A stretch of DNA of 64,000 bases, from contig PPHI01000001.1 of the NCBI GenBank assembly GCA_002901265.1, forward strand, positions 372,001 to 436,000. The letters are read 5' to 3'. Both the position numbers and the translations under genes were made by a program. Under the pieces are notes generated by a model, which saw only the letters and a program-made list of their open reading frames with translations, was not told where the DNA came from and did no database searches. The stretch's first letter is position 1. Each line of letters starts with the position of its first letter. Below, piece after piece: positions 1 to 8,841 of the stretch. The DNA is from Rhodopirellula baltica. Its GTDB lineage: Bacteria; Planctomycetota; Planctomycetia; Pirellulales; Pirellulaceae.

Positions 1-336
1 GAGAAAAAGCACTGGCCAAGTACTCTCACGCACGCGACCGCGTGAAAGGACGATTGGTCAGTGCTTCTGACAGTTTACGACTTTCCAGCCGAACACTGGA
101 GTCATCTGAGGACGACCAATCCGATTGAATCAACCTTCGCGACTATTCGAGTTCGTCATCGGAAGACGAGGGGCTGCAAGTTACGGCGAGCGAGTTTTGC
201 GATAGTGATCAAACTTGCGGAATCATAATCTGAGAAGCGACGGAGACGACTTGACAGTCACGAAAAGCAGATTTAGGTCATCGGCGGGCGGTACTTCAAA
301 GGCGGAACCGAGCAGAAAGAACTCGCCGCCCAATGA
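1..336 (+). pseudogene. IS256/Mutator-family transposase, degenerate 3' end
   Basis: Reading frame 1 from about position 46 gives LLTVYDFPAEHWSHLRTTNP followed by IESTFATIRVRHRKTRG, the well-conserved C-terminal block of IS256-family DDE transposases. The piece before position 45 matches only in another frame (KYSHARDRVK), so an extra A in the AAA at 45-47 shifts the frame. The reading frame is then cut by TAA at 226 and TAG at 274, yet family-like sequence continues to a TGA at 334-336. The gene is therefore a dead remnant, and its 5' part lies left of the window. It is the only transposase trace I see and marks insertion activity near the left side of the accessory region. Confidence 0.85.
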
Positions 337-466
337 ATTCCCCAGAGCCAAGTGTTTGCGAATATCTCGAAAACATCGCCTTGCAACATGCCCCGTGGGG
401 GTGCGAGAGACAGTTCAGGCAGGGTATTCTTGGAAAGCTATCTGCTAATCGAAATGGAGAAATCTG

Positions 467-1318
467 ATGATGAAGACTTGGCCGACTTCTGTCCTGATAA
501 TTGGAATCGCGATCTTCGGATCGGCTGCTGCACAATCCGCATCCAACAAGGACCTTGTTGAGAAATTTGATAATACCGTCGGTCAAACGATGGTGCTGAT
601 CAAGCCTGGAAAGTTCACGATGGGTTCACCGCTCGACGAATTGGGACGCGACAAAGAGGAGGCTCCGCACGAGGTCCAGATCACAATTCCCTTCTATATG
701 TCAACAACGGAGGTGACCCAAAAACAATGGATTGATGTGATGGGGACCCGTCCTTTTGGTGAAAAATCGAATTCATTCAAACGGATCGGCGACAATTACC
801 CAGCTATCTACATCGACTGGGAGGAGGCACAGGAATTCTGCAAGAAGCTGAGTGAGAAAGAGGGAATGAAGTACACTTTACCCACGGAGGCCCAATGGGA
901 GTTTGCTTGTCGAGCCGGTCGCAGTACACCGTTCAACCATACCATCAACCGACGTTATCCCTACAAGGACGTCTGGTGCTACGAACGGATCAGGGCCCTA
1001 AACGAAAAAGGGAACAACCGCCAGGCACGTGAAGTCGGTCAGTTAAAACCCAACAAGTGGGGTCTCTACGACATGCACGGGAACGTCTGGGAATGGTGCA
1101 GCGACTTCTACGATGACGAGTACTACGAGAATTCCGAGACGTTTGATCCTTCCGGACCCGAATTTGGAGACGACCGGAGGGTCCTTCGGGGCGGTGCCTA
1201 CAAGGATAAGTTAGAGCTTTGCCGCAGTGCCCAACGCGGTTCGGGACGAAAAAGTCAGGGTAGTTCCCATATTGGTTTCCGTGTTGTCGCTGTTCCAGGG
1301 TCCGAGAAAGGCGAGTGA
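467..1318 (+). CDS. exported SUMF1/FGE-sulfatase-domain protein
   Basis: This 283-residue protein begins with a signal peptide (about residues 1-22, ending in GSAAAQS) and is otherwise one formylglycine-generating-enzyme-like domain. Typical blocks are GKFTMGSP, TEVTQKQW, LPTEAQWEFACRAG, GLYDMHGNVWEWCSD and a terminal HIGFRVV. The paired cysteines of true sulfatase-activating enzymes (MCHxxYC type) are not present in the RVLRGGAYKDKLELC segment, so oxidase activity on sulfatases is unlikely; many members of the family are non-catalytic C-type-lectin-like modules. The ATGATG start is preceded by GGAGAAATCTG, a usable ribosome site. The stop overlaps the GTG start of the next gene, so it leads a four-gene unit. 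Confidence 0.85.
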   Translation: MMKTWPTSVLIIGIAIFGSAAAQSASNKDLVEKFDNTVGQTMVLIKPGKFTMGSPLDELGRDKEEAPHEVQITIPFYMSTTEVTQKQWIDVMGTRPFGEKSNSFKRIGDNYPAIYIDWEEAQEFCKKLSEKEGMKYTLPTEAQWEFACRAGRSTPFNHTINRRYPYKDVWCYERIRALNEKGNNRQAREVGQLKPNKWGLYDMHGNVWEWCSDFYDDEYYENSETFDPSGPEFGDDRRVLRGGAYKDKLELCRSAQRGSGRKSQGSSHIGFRVVAVPGSEKGE

Positions 1319-3117
1319 AACGCATAGCCCGCAAGAACCGTCAGCAAACGCGAATTACCACCTGGTTAAAACTTTCCCTGGTGGCCATTGGTGCTGCCCT
1401 GTTTACAGGTTGTTCAGCAGTCGAATTTGTCCGCCTTCCCGACGCGAAATATCTCGATCGTTCTGATTACTTTGTCGGAACAGTCACGATCCAAGGTAAA
1501 GATAATAACGGATCATCGGTTAGCTCATCACTTCTTTTTGGTGAGCCTCAAGCTGATGGACGACGACGACTCATTCAAAGCGTTCGTCTAGCTGACGATG
1601 TGAAATCCAGGCGGTCGAAGCGAGCCAAAAAAGATGACCTATTTGACAGGACGGCCTATCTCTACAACATCGAGGGAATCCGGTATCTCCTATTCGTTCA
1701 GGAGAAAGAAAATCGGACTGATCATTTTACGCCGGTTCGGGTGAGCTACCGAAAGCGAAAGCTTTCATTCGAAATACCAGACTTTAGCAAGTTCAAAAAG
1801 CATTGGCCGCACGGTGCATTCGATCTGCACTACGAAGACCGCAATATCGAACGGATCGAGCCTGTTTTTGATGGTGACTCCACCCAGATCGCAGAGGCTC
1901 TCGGAGATCGAGAGTTGTCGAATCTTCTCTTCGAGGGCTCGGTTGCTTACGTGGTTGATACCCACGAAAACACTCTCGTTTTCCTGGGTCCCGATGGAAA
2001 ACCGGAAAAGGACGACGGAAAGATCGAAGATGCAAGGATTGCGATGTTGCTGCCTGGTCAGCTTACCCGCAACGCCGTTCTCACGCTCCTCATAGCAACG
2101 ATCGCGACCGCAGCTTTCGTCACTGTGATAATGACGGGCAAGCTCTTGTTGGATGATCGATTAGTCGGTTCGGCTACTGTCGATTTTCAGCCGAAGATAT
2201 CCAAACGTGTCCTTATTTTTGGAAGCGTGTCTGCGACTTTGCTGGGGGGCGGCATCCTTGTCGTGGCAATTGTTTTCTCAGGATCGCTAGATTCTTTGAC
2301 GGTCGGAACACTGCTACCGATCGCGGTCCTTTTCACCATGGCAAGCGTTGCCGTTCTATGGGCGGTCGAGCGGTTCGGTGATTGGACCTGGGAGAAAATC
2401 GTTGGCTACCGTTTGCGTTCTGAGGCAGCCGATGAAGCATCGATCGGGGCGGTGGTTGGTTCGGACGCTGACATTCTTCGCTTTGGGGCGATCGCCGGTG
2501 TATTGGTTGGCTTCGCTGGTTTGGTTGGTTGCTCTTTCGTCCTGGGATCATCGGAAGCCTGGGCGTGGCGAGTTGTTTTGCTTGTTCTGGTAACCGGCGT
2601 CATCTCAGGAACAGCTGCAGGATGGCTCACAATCCAAAATGAACCCCTTGTTCGGCTAGTCAACAGTGCTTTACGTGCGGAGACTGCCAAACGAGCGATT
2701 GGGCCGTGCTTTCTCTCATTTCTGATCATTCTGCCGGGCTTGGCACTCAATCATTGGGTTAGCCAAACCATCATGTCGTGGGTGGATACAGGGCTGTCTC
2801 ATGAGGTGGACGTCGTGATGCCAGGTGTCACCCTTATGCGACCGATCGTGCGTCAACCGACAATGGAGGACGGATTGATTGTTTTCTTGCTCGGTGTTCC
2901 TCAAGTAGAAATGGTCGAGTGGAGCACAGATGAGCAGCAGTTCAACATGCGTACGCCCTCCCCATGGAGGGAAACGGTGCTTTCTTTCTTGAAGCTACTC
3001 GGAGCCATCGCGACCTGCGTTTTGCTACTACTGATGGCCCGATTGTTCGTGGGAATTTTTCTGAGAGTGGCGGCAACATCGCGTAACACACCAGTGACCT
3101 ATCAGCCGAGCCTATGA
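1315..3117 (+). CDS. polytopic membrane lipoprotein, unknown function
   Basis: The 600-residue product starts at GTG inside the stop of the SUMF1-domain gene (GTGA overlap). Its N-terminus has a basic segment, a hydrophobic stretch and a lipobox-like LFTGC with Cys33, so it may be lipid-anchored. Residues about 40-245 are a soluble domain without a motif I recognise. After that come about seven hydrophobic helices, among them segments near residues 258-280, 300-325, 330-350, 390-412, 418-440, 464-485 and 560-585. It overlaps the next gene by ATGA, which suggests translational coupling. A lipoprotein that also spans the membrane many times is unusual; the N-terminal segment could instead be a plain signal anchor. 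Function unknown. Confidence 0.7.
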   Translation: MKRIARKNRQQTRITTWLKLSLVAIGAALFTGCSAVEFVRLPDAKYLDRSDYFVGTVTIQGKDNNGSSVSSSLLFGEPQADGRRRLIQSVRLADDVKSRRSKRAKKDDLFDRTAYLYNIEGIRYLLFVQEKENRTDHFTPVRVSYRKRKLSFEIPDFSKFKKHWPHGAFDLHYEDRNIERIEPVFDGDSTQIAEALGDRELSNLLFEGSVAYVVDTHENTLVFLGPDGKPEKDDGKIEDARIAMLLPGQLTRNAVLTLLIATIATAAFVTVIMTGKLLLDDRLVGSATVDFQPKISKRVLIFGSVSATLLGGGILVVAIVFSGSLDSLTVGTLLPIAVLFTMASVAVLWAVERFGDWTWEKIVGYRLRSEAADEASIGAVVGSDADILRFGAIAGVLVGFAGLVGCSFVLGSSEAWAWRVVLLVLVTGVISGTAAGWLTIQNEPLVRLVNSALRAETAKRAIGPCFLSFLIILPGLALNHWVSQTIMSWVDTGLSHEVDVVMPGVTLMRPIVRQPTMEDGLIVFLLGVPQVEMVEWSTDEQQFNMRTPSPWRETVLSFLKLLGAIATCVLLLLMARLFVGIFLRVAATSRNTPVTYQPSL

Positions 3118-3761
3118 CCGTGGAAGTAAAGATGGCTGATGACTTCGAGATTTCCCATCCGTCAGATGTCGCCTGGGTCTGCGAACGAGTTCTGCAATCT
3201 GGGAAACGTTTGGAACACAGAATGCCTCAGCCACTAAAAAGTGCGGTTGCTCGTGCCATTTCCGGAACGCTTTTGCTTAAAGAAATTCCGGCAAATGACT
3301 CGGCGACGATCGTAGCGTCGCAAGGTCGGACTCTTATTCGCGTTGAAGTTCCAACACCAACTGTCATCGCTACACGGGTTAAGAAGATTGTGGGCCTCGT
3401 CGGAGCGAAGTTCGACGGTGGAAAGATTTCTGCTTCGCTGATGGCGTTCACGCTTGGCCAGACAGTCCTGCACAAGGTGAAGGGGCCAGGCACGATTTAC
3501 TTCGAGTCCACGAGCCGGGCTGTAAAGTGCATTCGGTGTTCAGATGGCGTTGATACATCCTTTGATCCGAGTGCCGTGGTCTGTTTTGGTGCAGATACCG
3601 AATTTGTCATCACGTCGGGAAGAGGCTTCTGGAGCCTCTTTGCGGGAAACTGGCAACTTGAATTGAAGAAGGGATGGGTCGTGATTGATGTCGGAGCAGG
3701 CGGCGGAAGCGGTTTGGGAATAGTTGGTTTGCTTCGCCGAGCCTACATTCCTTGGTCTTAA
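3114..3761 (+). CDS. possible AIM24/DUF124-like protein
   Basis: The product has 215 residues with no signal peptide or membrane helix. The second half is rich in beta-strand-like, Gly-rich sequence (GPGTIYFES, VVIDVGAGGG) resembling the repetitive beta-sandwich of AIM24-like proteins, in which G-x-G turns alternate with hydrophobic strands. The match is by eye and weak. The start ATG overlaps the upstream stop (ATGA), and the next gene begins 27 bases downstream, so it belongs to the same operon. AIM24-like proteins have no settled biochemical role; another beta-rich fold is possible. Confidence 0.55.
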   Translation: MTVEVKMADDFEISHPSDVAWVCERVLQSGKRLEHRMPQPLKSAVARAISGTLLLKEIPANDSATIVASQGRTLIRVEVPTPTVIATRVKKIVGLVGAKFDGGKISASLMAFTLGQTVLHKVKGPGTIYFESTSRAVKCIRCSDGVDTSFDPSAVVCFGADTEFVITSGRGFWSLFAGNWQLELKKGWVVIDVGAGGGSGLGIVGLLRRAYIPWS

Positions 3762-3788
3762 AAAAATTAATTTGAGGTAGGAACTGAT

Positions 3789-6700
3789 ATGAACCAACAC
3801 GACCCTGCAACTGCGAAAGTATGGCTCATAAAAACGCAAGAGGGAGAGTTTGGACCAATCTCCCGTAAGGATATGGAGAAGTTGGTCTCTCGTGGAAAGA
3901 TTCCCCCAGACACGCCTATCCGTCGGACCGACGACGAACACTGGGGTCGCTCTGACCAGATCAATCAATACGGAACCGAAGCTCCTTCGAAAGCTGTTAC
4001 GAGGCAGCGACCAAATCCTAGAACGTCAGAATCATCGGCTGAAACGGCTGTAAATCCGACAGGCGGACCTACAAACATGGCTGCCGAAGCCGCCTCCAGT
4101 GCGGCAGCAAGCGTCAGGGGAATATTCAATGTTGCTGCCGATGCTTCAAAGCTTACCGCGATGAAAGCACGTGATCTGCCAGCTGCAAAGGCGGCGATCG
4201 CGCGTAAAGCGATTGAGTTGGGACTTGTACCCGAGACGGACTCTCAGCTCCAACAGATTCGTCAGATTGAGTCCGAAATCGCCAATCTGCAGCAGCCGAC
4301 ACCCATTCCTGATGGGGAATCCGTCGGTCAGAAAACCTCCCGACTTGCAAAGGAAGCGAAGAAGAAAGTGCAAGTCGAGACGACGCGACAACGTCTAGGG
4401 AAATCGCATGCAGCTTTGGGAGGTTCGCTCTACGGCTCGATGGCTAATAACCCGCCACCGGGACTGGAGTCAGAAATACAGAAAGCTTCCGCAATTTCAG
4501 AGGAGATCAGTGCTTTAGAAAACTCCATCGATTCAAAACCGGGCGACAAGAAGAAAGCTATTCTTGCAGCTGCAGCGATCGGACTGCTTTTGTTGATCGG
4601 TGGCGGGATGTATTTCTTTGGCGGCGGAGACGACTCCGACATGTCGTTTGCAAGCTCTGCGACTCCTGCTGCTCAGCCTAACACCGCGACGCCCGAAACT
4701 TCTGGCGGAGGCGACTTTGAGCAGCGAGAGGCAGCTCGGATCGCAGAAGAACGCCGGCGAATGGAAGAGCAAAAACGCTTAGCGGCTGAACGGGAAGAGA
4801 AACGCCGTGAAGAGGAACAAATAGCCCTTGCGAAAATGGAGCAAGAGCGAAAGGAACGCGAAGCACGCAAACGGGCAGCAGAAGAGAAGGACCGGCGTGA
4901 AGCCGCTGCGAAAGCCGAAGCGGAACGTCAGCGCATCCTTGCAAGGCAAAAAACGATCGAAGACGCGATGAAGCGTCCCGACGACTGGTTGTTGGTAAGA
5001 CGTCCCTCTCCCGATTCAAAGGTCTTAGGGCGCAATGTCGAGGTTGTTGATGCAAAGACGTTCGAGTCCCTTGGATCAGTCAACTACTTTGGCGAAAGCG
5101 TATCGCCAGTGATCGGATCCGCTGCCTTGTCCAGCCCAGGAACCAGGTCATTTGAACGGTTTGGCGTTCTTGAAAGACCAGGCTCCATTTGGAACCCCGT
5201 CGTCAGCGATGCGTTCCCCACTCATAAAGCCGAAAGGGAGATCATCTACTCCGAGGATCGAGTTCGCTGTCTCAAAATTGAGGATGGCGATTTAGTGAGA
5301 GGTGTCCTCAATTGGAAACAAGGAGCAGAGAATTTCGAAGGGAAGATTACGAACATTGGACTTGTTGATAAGTTTAAGCTTCTGCGTTGGCGGGGAAACA
5401 CCTTGACGATGCAAAATCCCTCGAACCCCACAAACCCGATTGTCGAAATCAACCTCATTTCAGGTGATTTTTCGGAACGCCCGCCGGGACCGTTTGAAGA
5501 GCTTTCCGGAGCAATTCATCTCACTGATGGTTTGCGTCTACAAGCCACAGGTGATCGGTTGCGATTCGTAAACCTTGCATCTCTTGAAGTACGCGATCTG
5601 CCCAACAAAAAGTACCTTCCACACCCGGGTGTACCCGGCAAGAAAGATGCGACCTCCATTCCTTTGATTGGTGCCCCGAGATTAGTTGATGGCGATAGCT
5701 GGCGTCGGGCCATTGGAAATGACGTGAAGATGGTAGGCGAGGACGTTTGTGTGGCCACAACCGGAGACCGAAAGCTTCTTGCCATTCACATTCCGACAAT
5801 GCGAACAAAGAGTATCGACCTCGGGTTTGGTGATCAAATTCCGGTTAGAGGACGCCGTTCAGGACGCGTCAGAATTCTTGACGTGGCAGGCAAAAAAGTT
5901 ATCTGTCAACTCCTTAGTGATGATGCAGCCAATGCATCGGAAGAGCTTTACACATACAAGCTTGTTGACCTCGGTACGGGTACCACTACTCCATTGCCAC
6001 CAACTTGTTTTCAAGCGACCTGGATTGATGACAATCACTTCGTTTACCTCGTGGAGGAGGGTGGTGTTGGAGACATTGGGGTCTGGTTACATAGTGTGGA
6101 TACTGCGAGCGATCAACGACTGTCCGCTCGGCCGGAATTCGGAAGCTTTGTCCTATCGTCCGATAATCAAACGATGTTAGCAGATTTGGGCAGTTGGCAA
6201 CGTGTCGACCTGTCATCGGGGGAAGTTCGCACCGTGGATGCCCTCGCGGAAGCTACACGCGTGGTGCGTTTCGCTACTCCGATCGATCTGGATTTGTACG
6301 CTGATATTCAATCGGCCTGGGGATCGTGGAACGCACCTGAGTATTTCGCCATTGAACAATCCTCGATTCCTGGGTTCGACGGCAAAGAGTTTGAACTCGC
6401 CAATCTAATCAATAGCTATGACGGCACGGTTCGTGAGGCGATGAAGCAGATTGTTGCAACTCAATCTCGAGTCGATCGGTGTCTCGACATGGTCGCGTAT
6501 TTAAAGTTGATTGCTCCGGTTGTCACGCAGATGGCTGCAGAAGGGAATGATGTGGACTCCATCACCAACGGGGGAAGATACGAGTTTCCGGTCAGCGATG
6601 AGCTTGATTCGTGCATTGACGAAGATCATCTCCGCATCCTTATCTATGACAGATGCTATGAATACGCGACTCGGCACGCATTTGCCAATCCGCAACAGCT

Positions 6701-6875
6701 TTCCGACGTTGAAAAGGAAAAAATTTCGAGGAACTGTTTGAAGACCGTTGAAAAGTGCATGCGCGACCGTGGCATCAAATCGGTTCTTGTTAAAGGTCTT
6801 ATCCTTCACAACACGAAGTCGCTGACAGTGTTCGGATCGAAGGTTCTGCAAATCTACTCTCAGATTAGCCGCTGA
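3789..6875 (+). CDS. GYF_2-domain membrane protein with coiled coil and large C-terminal domain
   Basis: The 1,028-residue protein opens with a GYF_2/DUF4339 module (about residues 6-60, GEFGPISRKDMEKLVSRGKI), a small peptide-binding fold common in membrane proteins. An Ala-rich linker follows, then one membrane helix near residues 257-278 (ILAAAAIGLLLLIGGGMYFF). A highly charged Glu/Arg/Lys coiled coil occupies about residues 305-400. The remaining 600 residues resemble a WD-like or beta-propeller arrangement (recurring hydrophobic-strand and Gly/Asp turns), but I see no diagnostic motif. The start has GAGGTAGGAACTG upstream, a good ribosome site. It ends the four-gene cluster; the following gene is convergent. 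Confidence 0.75.
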   Translation: MNQHDPATAKVWLIKTQEGEFGPISRKDMEKLVSRGKIPPDTPIRRTDDEHWGRSDQINQYGTEAPSKAVTRQRPNPRTSESSAETAVNPTGGPTNMAAEAASSAAASVRGIFNVAADASKLTAMKARDLPAAKAAIARKAIELGLVPETDSQLQQIRQIESEIANLQQPTPIPDGESVGQKTSRLAKEAKKKVQVETTRQRLGKSHAALGGSLYGSMANNPPPGLESEIQKASAISEEISALENSIDSKPGDKKKAILAAAAIGLLLLIGGGMYFFGGGDDSDMSFASSATPAAQPNTATPETSGGGDFEQREAARIAEERRRMEEQKRLAAEREEKRREEEQIALAKMEQERKEREARKRAAEEKDRREAAAKAEAERQRILARQKTIEDAMKRPDDWLLVRRPSPDSKVLGRNVEVVDAKTFESLGSVNYFGESVSPVIGSAALSSPGTRSFERFGVLERPGSIWNPVVSDAFPTHKAEREIIYSEDRVRCLKIEDGDLVRGVLNWKQGAENFEGKITNIGLVDKFKLLRWRGNTLTMQNPSNPTNPIVEINLISGDFSERPPGPFEELSGAIHLTDGLRLQATGDRLRFVNLASLEVRDLPNKKYLPHPGVPGKKDATSIPLIGAPRLVDGDSWRRAIGNDVKMVGEDVCVATTGDRKLLAIHIPTMRTKSIDLGFGDQIPVRGRRSGRVRILDVAGKKVICQLLSDDAANASEELYTYKLVDLGTGTTTPLPPTCFQATWIDDNHFVYLVEEGGVGDIGVWLHSVDTASDQRLSARPEFGSFVLSSDNQTMLADLGSWQRVDLSSGEVRTVDALAEATRVVRFATPIDLDLYADIQSAWGSWNAPEYFAIEQSSIPGFDGKEFELANLINSYDGTVREAMKQIVATQSRVDRCLDMVAYLKLIAPVVTQMAAEGNDVDSITNGGRYEFPVSDELDSCIDEDHLRILIYDRCYEYATRHAFANPQQLSDVEKEKISRNCLKTVEKCMRDRGIKSVLVKGLILHNTKSLTVFGSKVLQIYSQISR

Positions 6876-6887
6876 TGGTTTGCGGCC

Positions 6888-7493
6888 TTATACGTCACCG
6901 AATTCGCCGTTGTTGAGTGCCAAGAGCAATGCGACTCGAGCCGAGGTGGCGTTGTTGGCGAATTTGCTTCCGCGAAACGAGGTCAGGTGTCGCTGCACTG
7001 CACCGTCTATTCCCCATTGCACCGTCAGGTGCCAGACCTGTTCTTCGTTGCGATCTTGTTCCGCAAGAATTCCCAAGTCCTGGGTGCTTTGATAGAGGAT
7101 GGAGTACACGATCGCGTACCGCAACCGATTGGGTGTCACGAGAAAGTAACGACTGACAAACGTGATCCCCGCTAACCAATACGCCAGAGCCGCTGTAATC
7201 GCTGTCCGGGTCCAGGTTCCAAAGAGAAGCTGTTCAAACGGAATACCAAGCGATCGTTCGTAGTTGGCTTGCCAGAACTTGAAAAAGGCAATGATCACGA
7301 CGATGACCGCGAATATCGCTCCCCGTCGATGGCGTTCCAGCATGTTCGGAGAACAGAAAATGAACCAATTGCCACCGTTGCCCCGCATGATCAGCGGCCA
7401 CCGTCCAGTCGCGGGGTGCTGGTAACGGTGAAAGCCGCAGCGACGGGCAATGAATTCGACTAAACTGGCCATGACTCCGGAGATATAAAACAC
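6888..7493 (-). CDS. small integral membrane protein, unknown
   Basis: The 201-residue reading begins at GTG (MFYISGV...) and has an in-frame ATG seven codons later (MASLVEFIARRC), either of which could be the start. Two or three hydrophobic segments are visible: about residues 59-75 (GAIFAVIVVIIAFFKFW) and 92-118 (around AALAYWLAGITFVSRYFLV). The remainder is polar with no motif I recognise. It is convergent with the GYF_2 gene, with only 12 bases between the stops, and divergent from the coiled-coil gene that starts at 7553. Function unknown. Confidence 0.6.
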   Translation of the reverse strand: MFYISGVMASLVEFIARRCGFHRYQHPATGRWPLIMRGNGGNWFIFCSPNMLERHRRGAIFAVIVVIIAFFKFWQANYERSLGIPFEQLLFGTWTRTAITAALAYWLAGITFVSRYFLVTPNRLRYAIVYSILYQSTQDLGILAEQDRNEEQVWHLTVQWGIDGAVQRHLTSFRGSKFANNATSARVALLLALNNGEFGDV

Positions 7494-7552
7494 AAGGCTC
7501 GTACAACGCCAACCACCGCACGATTGTAGCTTTCTGAGACGGGAAAATCGCC

Positions 7553-8272
7553 ATGGACATGCAAGCCGAGGAGAAACGGAAGAAAGAAGCCGAGGAACTA
7601 CGTCGTAAGAAAAAGTCCGACATGCTGGCCGAGCACCGAAAAGCCAAACAAAAAGAAGCGGACGAGCTAAAGAAGATCACTGATCAGCAAGAGGCTCTGA
7701 GACGCGAAGAGGATAATCGAAAATCCACCATGCTCGATCGGATTAACGGCAAGGAGCAGGAGCGTAAACGTGAGAATGAAAAACGACAGCAGGAGTTGCG
7801 AGAATCCGCTGACAAGCAGAAAGACCACATTCAAGAACAGAACAAGCGACGTGAGCAGCAAAAAAAGCTTCAGGAAGAGCGTCACGACAAAGAAAGACAA
7901 GACGAGGCGACTCGAGCAGAACAGCTTTCGCGTGGCGAACCTCACATCTTGATGCCAAAGGAAATTCAACGAGAACTCGACGAGCAACGAGGGAAGCAGA
8001 ATGACGAGCTTGTGGCGATGCAGGAAAAGATTGGTGACAAGGAACCCACGCTTGAACAGCAAAACGAGTTGTTGAAGAAGACCGCCGAACACGACATCCA
8101 GCAGAAAAAGCTTTCAGATCACCTTCACTCACAGGGACGCGGGGGGCGTAGCAACGATCGTGTTCAGGGCCAAGAAGTCAATGACGGTGGGGACGACGGC
8201 GGTGGTGGAAATCCGCCACCCGCCCAACAGCTACAGCCGCGTAAGCGACGCGGTCCAGAACTCACTATGTAG
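7553..8272 (+). CDS. highly charged coiled-coil protein
   Basis: Almost the whole of this 239-residue product is a Lys/Arg/Glu/Gln-rich helix (for example KEAEELRRKKKSDMLAEHRK), predicted by eye to be one long coiled coil up to about residue 200. The tail is Gly/Asp/Pro-rich and basic (RKRRGPELTM). No signal peptide or catalytic motif is visible. Its composition resembles the C-terminal half of the relaxase encoded at 24211-25863, so it may be a mobile-element accessory protein, but such composition is not evidence of homology. It may be cotranscribed with the gene at 8326. Confidence 0.6.
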   Translation: MDMQAEEKRKKEAEELRRKKKSDMLAEHRKAKQKEADELKKITDQQEALRREEDNRKSTMLDRINGKEQERKRENEKRQQELRESADKQKDHIQEQNKRREQQKKLQEERHDKERQDEATRAEQLSRGEPHILMPKEIQRELDEQRGKQNDELVAMQEKIGDKEPTLEQQNELLKKTAEHDIQQKKLSDHLHSQGRGGRSNDRVQGQEVNDGGDDGGGGNPPPAQQLQPRKRRGPELTM

Positions 8273-8325
8273 AGGTGGGGAACCGGACTTTTGACAACGG
8301 ATTCTTGAGTGTGAGACAATGAAGA

Positions 8326-8832
8326 ATGACACTTCATTTCTCTCAACGCTTTAGCACCTACTATCCTCTCGACCCACTGCTCTCCGGGTTTCTCGAAAAG
8401 CATCTCGTAAAAGCTCGATTTATGGTCGAGATGCAAACCATCTTTGTCGAGCTTCACAAGCTCATGCGAAATGAATTTCGTTTTCATCGGTGGGGATTGT
8501 ATTGGGTTTGTTTGTTCAACACGCACTGGCACCAAGATCGGGACGACAACCAATTTCAGTTTCATTTTCACCATGGTGAGGACGGTCAGCCGGCAACGAT
8601 CACGGTTACTCGAGGACGCAATGCGGTTTTGATGTTATCGCAGAGAACAGAGTCCAAGAATTGGAAGATGAAAGAGTTTTGGTTCCGTGGTGAACTTTCA
8701 ACGACCGGATGGCACTTGCACTTCGAGAAGTCCAAGTGGGATCCACTTAGCGTTGACGACCAGGTCCTGATGGAACTCTCTAACAGCAATCACACGCACC
8801 TGTTCGACATCAACGATCTTGTGAAGCTTTAA
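8326..8832 (+). CDS. hypothetical protein
   Basis: This 168-residue protein is soluble and rich in Phe, Trp and His, with clusters such as FQFHFHHGED and GWHLHFEKSKW. I recognise no family. Even amino-acid use over the whole length and an intact frame between two well-supported genes argue that it is real. It starts 53 bases after the coiled-coil gene and is convergent with the VirD4-type gene, with 9 bases between the stops. Confidence 0.55.
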   Translation: MTLHFSQRFSTYYPLDPLLSGFLEKHLVKARFMVEMQTIFVELHKLMRNEFRFHRWGLYWVCLFNTHWHQDRDDNQFQFHFHHGEDGQPATITVTRGRNAVLMLSQRTESKNWKMKEFWFRGELSTTGWHLHFEKSKWDPLSVDDQVLMELSNSNHTHLFDINDLVKL

Positions 8833-8841
8833 GTCCATGAA

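Noticed and set aside
467-1318. True formylglycine-generating enzyme that would activate the sulfatase at 46401
   Set aside because: The catalytic cysteine pair is not visible and the gene is 45 kb away within the mobile region, so a functional link is not supported.
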